The notes below the pieces were generated by a model. It was not told where the DNA came from and made no database searches. It saw only the letters and a list, made by a program, of their open reading frames with translations. The position numbers and the translations under genes are program-made. A stretch of 64,000 nt of DNA from Streptomyces sp. NBC_00659 (GTDB lineage: Bacteria; Actinomycetota; Actinomycetes; Streptomycetales; Streptomycetaceae): positions 5,022,001 to 5,086,000 of the forward strand of contig NZ_CP109031.1 of the NCBI RefSeq assembly GCF_036226925.1. The letters are read 5' to 3'. This document shows, piece by piece, positions 16,195 to 24,370 of the stretch (positions are counted from its first letter, which is position 1; every line of letters starts with the position of its first letter).

Positions 16195-17388
16195 GTGGCC
16201 GACCGGAGACCCGCATACGACCGGTTGCGGCACGCCCTGCGGCCGCGCACCGGGGTGCAGGACGCCTTCCAGCGGTCGACGCCGCTGCGGGTGCACGGGC
16301 GCAGCGTCGCCTGGGTGCCCCCGCTGCTGCTGCTCATGGGCATCGCGCTGCTCGACGTCAACACCTCCGGCCGGTTCCGGATCATCTCCTGGCTCGTGCT
16401 CGTGCCGGTCATCGCCGCGGCGATCTGCGGAGTGCTGGGCACCGTGGCGTTCGCCGCGCTGTCGCTGCTCGTCTACGGCGCCGTGGACACGTCGTGGCCG
16501 CACCCGTACCAGAACGGCCTGCCCGATTTCGTCCTGGTCATGGTCGGCAGCGGCCTGGCCGCCCTCGCCTGTTCCGTGCGGCTGCGCGCCGAGCGGCGCA
16601 TGCTGCACATGCGGGACATCGCCGAGACGACCCGGCGTACCGTGCTGCGCCCGATGCCCCCGGGCTGGGGCGGCCTCGACCACGCGGCCGTCTACCTCGC
16701 CGCCGACAGCGAGGCCCGGGTCGGCGGCGACTTCTACGACATCCAGCCCGGCCGGCACGGCACCCGCGTGCTGCTCGGAGACGTCCAGGGCAAGGGACTC
16801 GCGGCGGTCGAGGCGGCGGCCGCGCTGCTCGGCACCTTCCGCGAGGCGGCGTACCACGAGCCGGACCTCGCCCCGGTCGCCGCCCGGCTGGAGGTCAGGA
16901 TGCTGCGGCACAACCACTACCGCGTGGCACTCGGCCGCAGCGACGGCGACCGTTTCGCGACCGGTGTCCTGGTCGCCTTCCCCGAGGACGCTCCGGTCAC
17001 CGTGGAGGTCGTCAACTTCGGCCACGAACCGCCGCTCGTGGTCACCCCCGACGGCGTGCGGAGTCTGCCGGCCGGGGACGGACTCCCGCTCGGCATGGGC
17101 GAGCTGGTGCCCACGCCGCCACCGGTGCTCCGGGTCCCGCTCGCTCCCGGCGAGACACTGCTCCTGGTCACCGACGGGGTGACCGAGGCCCGCGACACGG
17201 CGGGCGACTTCTTCCCGCTCCGTGACACCCTCACGAAGGCGCTGCCACAGGACCCGCGCATCGCCGACCCGCAGCGGCTCGTCCGGTTCGTGCGCGACGG
17301 CACCCTGGTCCACTGCGGCGGCAGGCTCGCCGACGACACGACGATCTTCGCCGTACGGCGTCGGGCGGGCGGCGGACGAGGGACGTAG
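16195..17388 (+). CDS. Membrane-anchored SpoIIE-type protein phosphatase
   Basis: The 397-residue protein has two to three membrane segments (residues about 40-125), a short linker, and a PP2C/SpoIIE phosphatase domain from about 145. Metal-binding residues are in GGDFYDI, GDVQGKGLAA, LLVTDGVTEARD and the final DDTTIFAVR. Such phosphatases dephosphorylate anti-sigma-factor antagonists in partner-switching pathways; Streptomyces has dozens. No sensor domain such as PAS or GAF is present. A HATPase of the matching type lies far away at 27773, but nothing links them. GTG is used as start, with GGAGG about 12 nt upstream. Confidence 0.9.
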   Translation: MADRRPAYDRLRHALRPRTGVQDAFQRSTPLRVHGRSVAWVPPLLLLMGIALLDVNTSGRFRIISWLVLVPVIAAAICGVLGTVAFAALSLLVYGAVDTSWPHPYQNGLPDFVLVMVGSGLAALACSVRLRAERRMLHMRDIAETTRRTVLRPMPPGWGGLDHAAVYLAADSEARVGGDFYDIQPGRHGTRVLLGDVQGKGLAAVEAAAALLGTFREAAYHEPDLAPVAARLEVRMLRHNHYRVALGRSDGDRFATGVLVAFPEDAPVTVEVVNFGHEPPLVVTPDGVRSLPAGDGLPLGMGELVPTPPPVLRVPLAPGETLLLVTDGVTEARDTAGDFFPLRDTLTKALPQDPRIADPQRLVRFVRDGTLVHCGGRLADDTTIFAVRRRAGGGRGT

Positions 17389-17511
17389 CGCGGTGGCGGA
17401 CGCGGACTTCGGGGTTTTCGGCCGGGTGGGGGGTTCGTCCCTTTCACGTCCCCTCTTTGCATGCGCAGCCGTTACGGTGCTGATGTGTCCGATCGATGGG
17501 GGAGGCAACCT

Positions 17512-18774
17512 GTGCCCGGAACCGTGCTGCTCCTCGCAGCTTCGCCGGTGGGCAGGGGGTGTCTGGTGGACGCGGCCTCCGTGCTCCCCATACTCGCGGC
17601 CGTCGCCCCTCCGGTGCTGTCGGGCACCGAGACGGCCAACGTCGTCGAACTGGCCGACCCGCTGGAGCCGCAGGCCGTCCTGACCCGGCTGCGTGCGGCG
17701 GCGACGGCGCCCGGACCGCTGACCATGTTCGTGACGGGACAGCTCCAACTGGACCGCCGCCAGCGGCTTCCGCACCTCGCGCTGGCCCGCACCACCCCGG
17801 CGACGGTCCGCTACACGGCCTTCCCCTGGCGCTGGGTCGTCGACGAACTCCGGCTGCGTCCACCGGGTTCGACGACCGTCTTCGTCGACCTGCACGCGGA
17901 CACGGACACCTGGGAGTTCCTCGCCGGGCGCCCCCTCACGGCGGGCCCGTCGACCGAGCTGTACGGCCGGGTCGCCCCGCCGCCGTCGCGCCGGACGGTG
18001 GCACAGCCGGCGTACATGAGAGCCGTCGCCACCCTGCTCCGCAGCGGCCACCGCCCTTCCCCCGACCAGCTTCACCAGCAGGCTCTGACGAGGATCGCGG
18101 GCGAGGAGAACGCCCGGCCTGGAGCGGCGGACCTGGTGCTCGCGCCCGGGCGGGCATGGGCCGGGCAACCCTGGCCCCCGGCTCCGGAGTTCACGACGGT
18201 CACGGCTCCGCCGCACGCGCCCGCGCGTCCACCGCACCCGCCGGTTCCGCCGTCCGTGTCCGTGCCGACCGCGCCGTCCGGGTCGTCCGCGCCGTCCGGG
18301 TCGTCCGTGCAGCTTCCCGGTCAGGCCGGCCGGCGAGGGGGTTCGGTCTCCCCCGATCCCCATGAGGAGATCACCGCGGCGGTCCGCGACGGACGCCACG
18401 AGGACGCGTTCGCGCTGGCGGCGCGGTGGGAGCGGGAGGCGCTGCGGACGCACGGGTCCGGGTCCGAGCCGGTGCTGCACTGGATGGAGGTACGGGCCGA
18501 CCTGGCGATGTTCGCGGGGGACGCCGAGCGCAGCTGCCGTGGCTGGCTGGCCCTCGCGGCGAACCGGCTGGACGCGGGACAGGCCCCGGGCGCCCCGGAG
18601 GTGGAGTCGGCCGTGGACCGCGCGCACCACCAGTGGGGCCGTATCGACGATCCGGCGCGGGCCCGTGAACTCGGGGCGGAACTGGCCCGGTTGAGACAAC
18701 GGGTGCCCGGACGCCGGGAGGGCGCGCTGGACCATGTCAGGCGCCAGCTCAGCCAGTTGCAGACGCAGACCTGA
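17512..18774 (+). CDS. Conserved actinobacterial protein of unknown function
   Basis: GTG 17512 is chosen because GGGGGAGG lies 6 nt upstream; the product is 420 residues. The N-terminal 170 residues look like an alpha/beta fold (MPGTVLLLAASPVGRG, TMFVTGQLQL, STTVFVDLHADTDT). A Pro/Ser-rich linker at about 235-300 follows. The C-terminal 120 residues are helical and TPR-like (EDAFALAARWEREAL, LHWMEVRADLAMFAGDAERSC). The layout resembles caspase-like or P-loop-free regulators with helical tails, but no catalytic residues could be identified. It starts 123 bp after the SpoIIE phosphatase, in the same direction. Confidence 0.7.
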   Translation: MPGTVLLLAASPVGRGCLVDAASVLPILAAVAPPVLSGTETANVVELADPLEPQAVLTRLRAAATAPGPLTMFVTGQLQLDRRQRLPHLALARTTPATVRYTAFPWRWVVDELRLRPPGSTTVFVDLHADTDTWEFLAGRPLTAGPSTELYGRVAPPPSRRTVAQPAYMRAVATLLRSGHRPSPDQLHQQALTRIAGEENARPGAADLVLAPGRAWAGQPWPPAPEFTTVTAPPHAPARPPHPPVPPSVSVPTAPSGSSAPSGSSVQLPGQAGRRGGSVSPDPHEEITAAVRDGRHEDAFALAARWEREALRTHGSGSEPVLHWMEVRADLAMFAGDAERSCRGWLALAANRLDAGQAPGAPEVESAVDRAHHQWGRIDDPARARELGAELARLRQRVPGRREGALDHVRRQLSQLQTQT

Positions 18775-18796
18775 GCGAAACCCGGACCGGGAGAGT

Positions 18797-20044
18797 TCAC
18801 TTCCCGGCCGACAGCGAGGCCAGCGCCCCCGATACCAGGGTCCGTACGCCCGGCGCGACCGTGGACAGGTCGGGGGCGAAGTGCGGACTGTGGTTGCTGG
18901 GCACGGACGCGAGCCTGGTCATGAGGTCGTCGCCGCCAGGGGCGGCGTTCCAGACGTCGGCCGGGGTGCCGGTCACGAACCAGTAGGAGTAGGGGATCCG
19001 GCCGACCGCGAGCCGCGGGAAGTCCTCGCTGGCCATGGCGGGACCGGGGTCGAGGACCGTCCCGGTGCCGAAGACCTCGCCGTGCACGGCGGCGATCCGG
19101 CGGTCGGTGCCGGCGTCGTTGACGGTCACCGGGAAGTCGTCGCCGACGGTGACCGTGGGCTCGGCCGGGCAGCCAGCCGCCGCGCACTCGCCCGCCGCGA
19201 CGCGCCGCACGGCGGCGATCATCCGCTCCCGCACGTCCTGCGACTGCGTCCGCAGGTTCAGGGCGATCCGGGCCTCGGACGGGATGATGTTGTGCCGGGT
19301 GCCGGCCTCGATCCGCCCCACGGTGAGCACAGCGGACTCCCGGGCCGCGATCTCCCGGCTGACGACCGTCTGGAGCCGCGTCACGATGTACGCGGCCGTC
19401 ACCACCGGGTCGACGGTCGTCTCGGGCCGCGAACCGTGCCCGCCCCGCCCGTGCACGACGATGTCCAGGTCGGTCGAGGCGGACATGATCAGACCCGGGG
19501 AGTGCGGGTACAGCCCGGCGGGGCCGGGCACCACGTGCTGGGCGAGCAGGACGTCGGCCACCGGGAAGCGTTCGTGGAGGCCGTCCGCGACCATGCGGGC
19601 CGCGCCCCCGCCGGTCTCCTCGGCGGGCTGTCCGACCAGCACCAGCGTGCCGGACCAGGTGTCCCTCCCGGCGGCGAGCGCCTTCGCCGCGCCGACGAGC
19701 CAGGTGACGTGGAGATCGTGACCGCAGGCGTGCATGACCCCGTCGGTCGCCGAGGCGTACGGCAGCCCGGTCTCCTCTGCCACGGGCAGCGCGTCCATGT
19801 CGGCGCGCAGCAGGACGGTGGGCCCGTCCCCGTTCCGCAGAACGCCGACGACGCCCGTACCGCCCACGCCCTCGGTCGTGTCGTACCCGGCTTTCCGCAG
19901 CCGTTCCGCGAGGGCGGCGGCCGTACGGTGTTCGCGCAGCGACAGTTCGGGATGCCGGTGCAGATCCCGGTAGAAGTCCTCCAGGGCGGGGACCGGGAGG
20001 TCGGCGGTGAGGTCCAGCGCGGTACGAGCGGCGGTAGAGGTCAC
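18797..20044 (-). CDS. M20-family amidohydrolase
   Basis: The 415-residue enzyme is of the M20D type (hippurate/N-acyl-amino-acid hydrolases). It shows HRHPELS, ACGHDLH, the catalytic Glu pair in PAEETGGG, the dimerisation-domain motif GGHGSRPE, and RHNIIPSEA, in order. These residues bind one or two divalent metals. No signal peptide is seen. GTG at 20044 is the start. It lies 90 bp downstream of, and in the same direction as, the newly proposed exported-peptide gene, so the two may be co-transcribed. A link between this hydrolase and the peptide is only inferred from position. Confidence 0.9.
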   Translation of the reverse strand: MTSTAARTALDLTADLPVPALEDFYRDLHRHPELSLREHRTAAALAERLRKAGYDTTEGVGGTGVVGVLRNGDGPTVLLRADMDALPVAEETGLPYASATDGVMHACGHDLHVTWLVGAAKALAAGRDTWSGTLVLVGQPAEETGGGAARMVADGLHERFPVADVLLAQHVVPGPAGLYPHSPGLIMSASTDLDIVVHGRGGHGSRPETTVDPVVTAAYIVTRLQTVVSREIAARESAVLTVGRIEAGTRHNIIPSEARIALNLRTQSQDVRERMIAAVRRVAAGECAAAGCPAEPTVTVGDDFPVTVNDAGTDRRIAAVHGEVFGTGTVLDPGPAMASEDFPRLAVGRIPYSYWFVTGTPADVWNAAPGGDDLMTRLASVPSNHSPHFAPDLSTVAPGVRTLVSGALASLSAGK

Positions 20045-20134
20045 CGCTTCACTGTAGGCGCCGTGTTTGCCCCGTACGGGAAATTCGCCGCTGTCGTACG
20101 ACTCGGGGAGCGCGCGTCGACGGCCCGCGGGGAG

Positions 20135-20290
20135 TTACCGGGGGCCGGTCGTGACCGCGGTGGTGTGTGCCGTGGGGGCCGCTTCGGCCGCTCTCGCCGG
20201 GCCGACGTTCGCCGCCGTGACCAGCGCGGCGACCGCGATGACGGCGGCGAGAAACCCTCTGGAGTAGCGCGCGGAAATACGTCGGAGCAC
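20135..20290 (-). CDS. Short exported peptide precursor (51 residues)
   Basis: A GTG-started frame (cac at 20288-20290) encodes 51 residues. GCGAGG lies 5 nt upstream. The start LRRISARYSRG is basic and is followed by the hydrophobic run FLAAVIAVAALVTAANVG. PARA/AEA is a plausible signal-peptidase site after residue 34. Cleavage would release a tail of about 17 residues, AEAAPTAHTTAVTTGPR. It lies divergently next to an XRE-TPR regulator. Upstream is a good promoter (TTGCGA, 17 bp, TACGTT) with a 16-bp palindrome just downstream of the -10. This is the layout of RRNPP propeptide/receptor pairs. Function is inferred, not shown. Confidence 0.55.
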   Translation of the reverse strand: MLRRISARYSRGFLAAVIAVAALVTAANVGPARAAEAAPTAHTTAVTTGPR

Positions 20291-20315
20291 GGTGACCTCG
20301 CAACAACAGCGGCGT

Positions 20316-20331
20316 ATTAAGCAGGCTTAAT
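20316..20331. promoter_or_regulatory. Palindromic operator between peptide and regulator genes
   Basis: ATTAAGCAGGCTTAAT is a perfect palindrome of two 7-bp arms around AG. A third half-site, GCTTAA, begins at 20337. It lies 9 bp beyond the -10 of the proposed peptide promoter, where a bound repressor would block transcription. It is AT-rich in a GC-rich setting. Confidence 0.5.
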
Positions 20332-20340
20332 CCGGCGCTT

Positions 20341-20369
20341 AACGTAGAGGCTCCCGGCTTCCGTCGCAA
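20341..20369 (-). promoter_or_regulatory. Putative promoter of the exported-peptide gene
   Basis: On the minus strand TTGCGA (20369-20364) and TACGTT (20346-20341) are separated by 17 bp, close to the vegetative consensus. Transcription would start near 20334, giving a leader of about 45 nt. Confidence 0.5.
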
Positions 20370-20438
20370 GAGGGTCCGAGACTGGACAGTAGTCAAAAGC
20401 CGGACCGGTTCAACTCGGCTTGATGGCATGCTTGGTTC

Positions 20439-21782
20439 ATGGCGGAGCGGGACGACCCCGAGATCATCGGGCGCAGGGTGCAACAGCTGCGCACAGAACG
20501 AGGCCTGACGCAGAAGCAGCTGGCGGAGCCCGTGTACACGCCCGCGTACATCTCCACTCTGGAGGCCGGCCGGGTGCGGGCCTCCGAGCCCGCGCTGCGG
20601 CACATAGCCGGGCGTCTCGGGATCGCGTACGAGGAGCTGGCGACCGGGCGGCCCGCCCATCTCGCCACCGGCCTGCGGCTGCGGCTGACGGACGCGCAGC
20701 GCACGCTCTCCACCGGAGAGGCCGAGGTGGCCGCCGAGGTCTACGTGGTTCTGCTCGCGGAGGCGGAGGCCCACGGACTGGTCGCCGAGCAGGCGGCGGC
20801 GCTTCTCGGACTCGGCGAATGCGCTCTGGACACCGGGGATCTGGAGACGGCGCAGCGGCGCTTCGAGGAGTCGGAGCAGCGGATGGGGGACGCGCCGCTG
20901 CCGCAGCGGGTGCCCGCCGTACGCGGCCGGGCGGTCTCCCACTACCTGGCCGGTGAACTCCGTTACGCCTGCTACCTGTTCGAGTCGACCATCGACGAGC
21001 TCAACCGGACGGGCCTGCACGATCCCGAGGCGCTGCTCCTCCTCTACACGGGAGTCATCGGGCCCTACATGGACATGGGCGCGCACGCCCGTGCCGCCCA
21101 GGCCGCCGAGTTCGCGCTCGCCCTCGCGCCGCAGGTCCAGGACCCGGCGCTGGTGGCGCGGATGCACCGGTCGGTGGCGCGGACGATGATCGCCGAAGGG
21201 CGGATCACCGAGGCCGACGCCTCCCTCGCCAAGGCCGCCGAGCTCTACCGGCAGCTCCAGATCCGCACCGAGCTCGCCAACTGCCACTGGATGCGCGGTT
21301 ATCTGTACGCCCAGAACGGTGAACTGGAGCGTGCAGAGGGTGAGTTGCGTGAGGCGCAGGCCATGCTCTCCGCGAAGCGGGCCGCGCTGTACACCAGCCA
21401 GGTCGCGGTGGAACTGGCCGACGTGCTGCACCGGCGCGGCAAGTCCGACGAGGCGGACGGACTGCTGCGGCAGGTGCTCGGTGACCTGAGTTCCGAGCGG
21501 GGCGCCATCCACGCCGCCGCCGCGCACCGCCTGCTCGGGATCATCGCGGAGGACACCCGCGACACCGAGGCGGCGGAGGAGCACTATGTGCGGGCGATGA
21601 GCCTGCTGGAGCGGGCGGGCGCGGCGGGCGACCTTGCGGACCTGTGCCGGCTGCTGGGCGACCTGCTGCGGCGCACCGGCCGGGTGGAAGCGGCTCTGGA
21701 CGCCTACCGCACCGGCCTCGGCCACCGCACCGCCCCGGGCACGACGACCCTCGGCCCCGCTCCGGCCCAGCCGCCCCTCTGA
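20439..21782 (+). CDS. XRE regulator with C-terminal TPR array (RRNPP-like)
   Basis: The 447-residue protein has an N-terminal XRE helix-turn-helix (IIGRRVQQLRTERGLTQKQLA through ISTLEAGRVRASEPALRHIA, residues 8-65). After it come some 350 residues of helical pairs. TPR-like units include YLYAQNGELERAEGELREAQ, VLHRRGKSDEADGLLRQVL, EDTRDTEAAEEHYVRAMSLL and LLRRTGRVEAALDAYRTGL. HTH plus TPR is the domain order of PlcR/NprR/AimR-type peptide receptors, and also of other TPR regulators. It is divergent from the exported-peptide gene, with a palindrome between them. No ribosome site precedes the ATG. Ligand binding is inferred from architecture only. Confidence 0.8.
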   Translation: MAERDDPEIIGRRVQQLRTERGLTQKQLAEPVYTPAYISTLEAGRVRASEPALRHIAGRLGIAYEELATGRPAHLATGLRLRLTDAQRTLSTGEAEVAAEVYVVLLAEAEAHGLVAEQAAALLGLGECALDTGDLETAQRRFEESEQRMGDAPLPQRVPAVRGRAVSHYLAGELRYACYLFESTIDELNRTGLHDPEALLLLYTGVIGPYMDMGAHARAAQAAEFALALAPQVQDPALVARMHRSVARTMIAEGRITEADASLAKAAELYRQLQIRTELANCHWMRGYLYAQNGELERAEGELREAQAMLSAKRAALYTSQVAVELADVLHRRGKSDEADGLLRQVLGDLSSERGAIHAAAAHRLLGIIAEDTRDTEAAEEHYVRAMSLLERAGAAGDLADLCRLLGDLLRRTGRVEAALDAYRTGLGHRTAPGTTTLGPAPAQPPL

Positions 21783-21902
21783 GGACACGCGGGCGCCGGT
21801 CGTTCCGGTGAGGGCTGAGGGCTGAGGGCTGAGGGGTGCGGGACGCGAGTGCCGCTGGTGCTGCCGGACTCCGGGCGCGCCCGCCCGGCCGCGAAGGCCG
21901 CG

Positions 21903-22652
21903 CTAGCCGCCCGAGGTTCCCCCGGTTCCCGTTCCTGAGCCGGCCGCTGCGCCGGTGGCCGCGTCCGAGCCGGTGGCCACGCCCGAGCCCGCCGTCGCAC
22001 TGCCCCGGTGCGCCGCCGAGGAGGCCGAGGCGTTGGCCGACGGGCGGATCTCGACCACGGCGCCCGGTTCGAGCCGGTCGTACAGCAGTTTGGCATCGGT
22101 CATGTCCAGGCCGATCCAGCCGTGGTCAGGGTCGGAGATGGCCTGGTCACCGGTCCCCAGGGAGCCCACGTAGTCCGTTCTGCCGTCGGGCCCGGTGAGC
22201 GTGACCACCCAGGAGGCCTCGAAGGAGTAGCCGCCGCCGAGGCCGACCGTCTTGCTGGAGACCTTCAAGTGGGCTTCCTTCTCTGTGACCGTCATCCGGA
22301 CCGTCGGGGTGTCGCCGGTCAGACTGTCGCCGTGGAGCGTCAGCCGGTGGCCGGCGACGGAGATCACGCGCCTGCCCAGATCGATCGTGGCGTCCGGCGA
22401 CGCCGTCGGCAGGCTCGGGACGGCGGTCGGGCTCGCGGCCGGCGGCGGCTTTTGCTGCGCCCCTCCGTCCAGGCCCACCACGGCGACCAGGGCGAGCGCG
22501 CCCGCGACGCAGACGCCGCCCGCGGCCAGAGCCGTACGGCGGCGGCGCCGTCGGCCCGACGCCCGGCCGCGGATCTCCGCACCGCTCAGCACCGGAGGCC
22601 TCTCCGCCTCGTTCGCCAACTCGCGCAGGGCGGAGGCGAGTTCATCGGACAC
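21903..22652 (-). CDS. Membrane protein with degenerate L,D-transpeptidase domain; possible anti-sigma partner
   Basis: GTG 22652 overlaps the upstream sigma-factor gene by 11 bp and follows GGGAGGAC. The 249-residue product has a 38-residue cytoplasmic start (SDELASALRELANEAERPP) ending in a basic run. One membrane segment follows (about 42-61), then a spacer and a YkuD-like domain (about 88-205). In active YkuD enzymes the motif is HGC(I/V)G; here it reads DHGWIGL, with Trp179 in place of the catalytic Cys. The neighbouring MTDAKLLYDRLEPGAVVEI keeps the family shape. The tail is Ala/Gly/Ser-rich. It is therefore probably a non-catalytic wall-sensing domain linked to sigma-factor control; anti-sigma activity is inferred from gene order and topology. 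Confidence 0.7.
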   Translation of the reverse strand: MSDELASALRELANEAERPPVLSGAEIRGRASGRRRRRRTALAAGGVCVAGALALVAVVGLDGGAQQKPPPAASPTAVPSLPTASPDATIDLGRRVISVAGHRLTLHGDSLTGDTPTVRMTVTEKEAHLKVSSKTVGLGGGYSFEASWVVTLTGPDGRTDYVGSLGTGDQAISDPDHGWIGLDMTDAKLLYDRLEPGAVVEIRPSANASASSAAHRGSATAGSGVATGSDAATGAAAGSGTGTGGTSGG

Positions 22653-23199
22653 GGTCGTCCTCCCTCTCGCCCTTGCCGGACGTGCCGGCGAACCCCGACG
22701 GACGCGCGGAGCCGGCCAGGTCCGCCGGATCCTCCGAGAGCACCCGCGCCAGCGCCGTCCGGCCACGCGAGAGCCGGGCCTTGACCGTGCCGACGGGGGC
22801 ACCGGTTTCGGAGGCTACCTGCTCGATGCTCAAGTCGCACAGATGGTGCAGAACGATCGCCATCCGCTGGGCCTCGGGCAGCGTTCGCAGCGCGGCCACG
22901 AGCGCGGTGCGTTCGGGGCCCGGGCCCGGTGCGTGGTCGGCCGGAGGTGTGCGCCGCACCAGCTCCAGCCAGCGGCGGGCCCGACGCCAGCGGCTCACCG
23001 CGAGCCGCGTCGCCACGGTCCGTATCCACGCCTCGGGAGCACCGTCGGCGAGGAACTCGCGCCGCCTGTCCCAGGCGCGGACGAACGCCTCCTGGACGAC
23101 GTCCTGCGCCTCGCCGTGATCCCCCGTGAACGCGTAGAGCTGACCGGTCAGCCGGGGGAAGGCGGTCGCGTAGAACGCGTCGAACTCTTCCTCGGTCAT
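22642..23199 (-). CDS. ECF RNA polymerase sigma factor
   Basis: The 185-residue protein has sigma region 2 (FYATAFPRLTGQLYAFTGD, DVVQEAFVRAWDRR, AWIRTVATRLAVSRWRR) and region 4 (LPEAQRMAIVLHHLCDLSIEQVASE, GAPVGTVKARLSRGRTAL). A linker of about 30 residues joins them. No extra C-terminal domain is present. Its last bases overlap the start of the membrane protein with the dead YkuD domain, which suggests translational coupling. A divergent, intact L,D-transpeptidase begins 112 bp away. The likely role is envelope-stress control of peptidoglycan cross-linking. Confidence 0.92.
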   Translation of the reverse strand: MTEEEFDAFYATAFPRLTGQLYAFTGDHGEAQDVVQEAFVRAWDRRREFLADGAPEAWIRTVATRLAVSRWRRARRWLELVRRTPPADHAPGPGPERTALVAALRTLPEAQRMAIVLHHLCDLSIEQVASETGAPVGTVKARLSRGRTALARVLSEDPADLAGSARPSGFAGTSGKGEREDDRVR

Positions 23200-23237
23200 G
23201 CCCCCCGCCCGAATGTCCGAAGTCCCGCCGGCCGTAT

Positions 23238-23265
23238 GCAACCCGGCCGCCCCCGCCGTGCGTAC
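23238..23265 (+). promoter_or_regulatory. Possible ECF-type promoter before the L,D-transpeptidase
   Basis: GCAAC (23238-23242) and CGTAC (23261-23265), 18 bp apart, resemble the GGAAC/CGT promoter form read by many ECF sigma factors. It lies about 45 bp before the transpeptidase ATG. The match is loose and found by eye. Confidence 0.25.
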
Positions 23266-23310
23266 AAGTCCCGTACGTCGCACATCGAAACACACCACAG
23301 GGGGATCACC

Positions 23311-24249
23311 ATGACCACGGGACGGAGAGGCGGCCGGGGCCGTCTGGCCCGCGCCTGGAGCGCGGCGGCCGTATGCGTGCTCGCGCTCGCCGGATGTTCG
23401 GCGCAGGCGCTTGCCGACGGCGGGGGCAAAGGAGCCGAGGGCGGACGGCCGGCCGCCGGTGCCACGGGCAAGGAACGGCCCAAGCCCTCGGCCCCAACGC
23501 TCAAGTCCCTGACGGGCGCGCACATCAACATCGCCGACGGGCAGACCGTGGGGGTCGGCATGCCTGTCTCCGTGACCTTCGACCATCCGATACCCGTGGC
23601 CGAACGAGCGGATGTGGAAAGGCAGTTGAAGGTCACCGCCGAGGCCGAGGGCTCCTGGGGGTGGGTCAAGGGCCACAACCTCGCCGACGGACAGCGGGTC
23701 GACTTCCGGCCCCGCACGTACTGGAAGCCCGGCACGGCGGTCACCGTCCGGGCCGGGGCTGGAATCACCAGGCATTTCACGGTGGGCCGCTCCTTCGTCG
23801 CCACAGTGGATGTCCGTACACACGTCATGACGCTCGAAACGGCCGGATCGTCGCGCCGCGTCCCGATCACCGCGGGCGCGCCGGGCATGGACACCTGGAA
23901 CGGCACGATGGTCGTCTCCGACAAGGCGTCCAGGGTCTTCATGGACTCGCGATCGGTCGGCTACGGCGACGCGTACGCGGATTACTACTACTACGCCGTC
24001 CACCTCACCGCCTCGGGCACCTACCTCCACCAGAACCCGAAGGCGAACATCTACGGCGGCCGTCAGAACGTCACGCACGGCTGTGTCGGACTCGCCACCG
24101 GCGGTCCCGCGAAGAGGTTCTTCGACGAGGTCGTCCCCGGCGACGTCGTCAAGGTCGTCGGCTCCCGGGACACGGTCGCCGTCGGCAACGGCTACGGCGA
24201 CTGGAACCTGACCTGGGACCAGTGGCGGGCGACGAGCGCACTCGGCTGA
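23311..24249 (+). CDS. L,D-transpeptidase lipoprotein (Ig-like plus YkuD)
   Basis: The 312-residue protein has a lipobox (LALAGC, Cys29), then an Ig-like domain (about 65-155) of the type found in mycobacterial Ldt enzymes. The YkuD catalytic domain is at about 160-285. The catalytic motif is intact: YLHQNP with His240 and NVTHGCVGL with Cys258. It would form 3-3 cross-links in peptidoglycan outside the membrane. The C-terminal DWNLTWDQW segment is typical of the family. ATG 23311 follows AGGGGATC. It faces away from the ECF sigma gene, and the pair share a short regulatory region. Confidence 0.92.
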   Translation: MTTGRRGGRGRLARAWSAAAVCVLALAGCSAQALADGGGKGAEGGRPAAGATGKERPKPSAPTLKSLTGAHINIADGQTVGVGMPVSVTFDHPIPVAERADVERQLKVTAEAEGSWGWVKGHNLADGQRVDFRPRTYWKPGTAVTVRAGAGITRHFTVGRSFVATVDVRTHVMTLETAGSSRRVPITAGAPGMDTWNGTMVVSDKASRVFMDSRSVGYGDAYADYYYYAVHLTASGTYLHQNPKANIYGGRQNVTHGCVGLATGGPAKRFFDEVVPGDVVKVVGSRDTVAVGNGYGDWNLTWDQWRATSALG

Positions 24250-24370
24250 CGCGTCCGCGCACAAGATCTCCGGCCGGCGTCGTCCGGCCGGCGGGCGCCG
24301 CAGGTCCGCACGGGGGAGCGGCGCCCCGCACCAACCGAACATCGCCCCCATCACGAGGAGTTGTCCGTTC

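Noticed and set aside
16141..18735. Minus-strand open frame of 864 codons
   Set aside because: It is antisense to the SpoIIE phosphatase and the unknown protein, both of which have clear plus-strand coding features.
20067..20267. Plus-strand 66-codon frame with a hydrophobic stretch
   Set aside because: It is antisense to the exported-peptide gene, which has the ribosome site, promoter and normal signal-peptide order; the plus frame has none of these.
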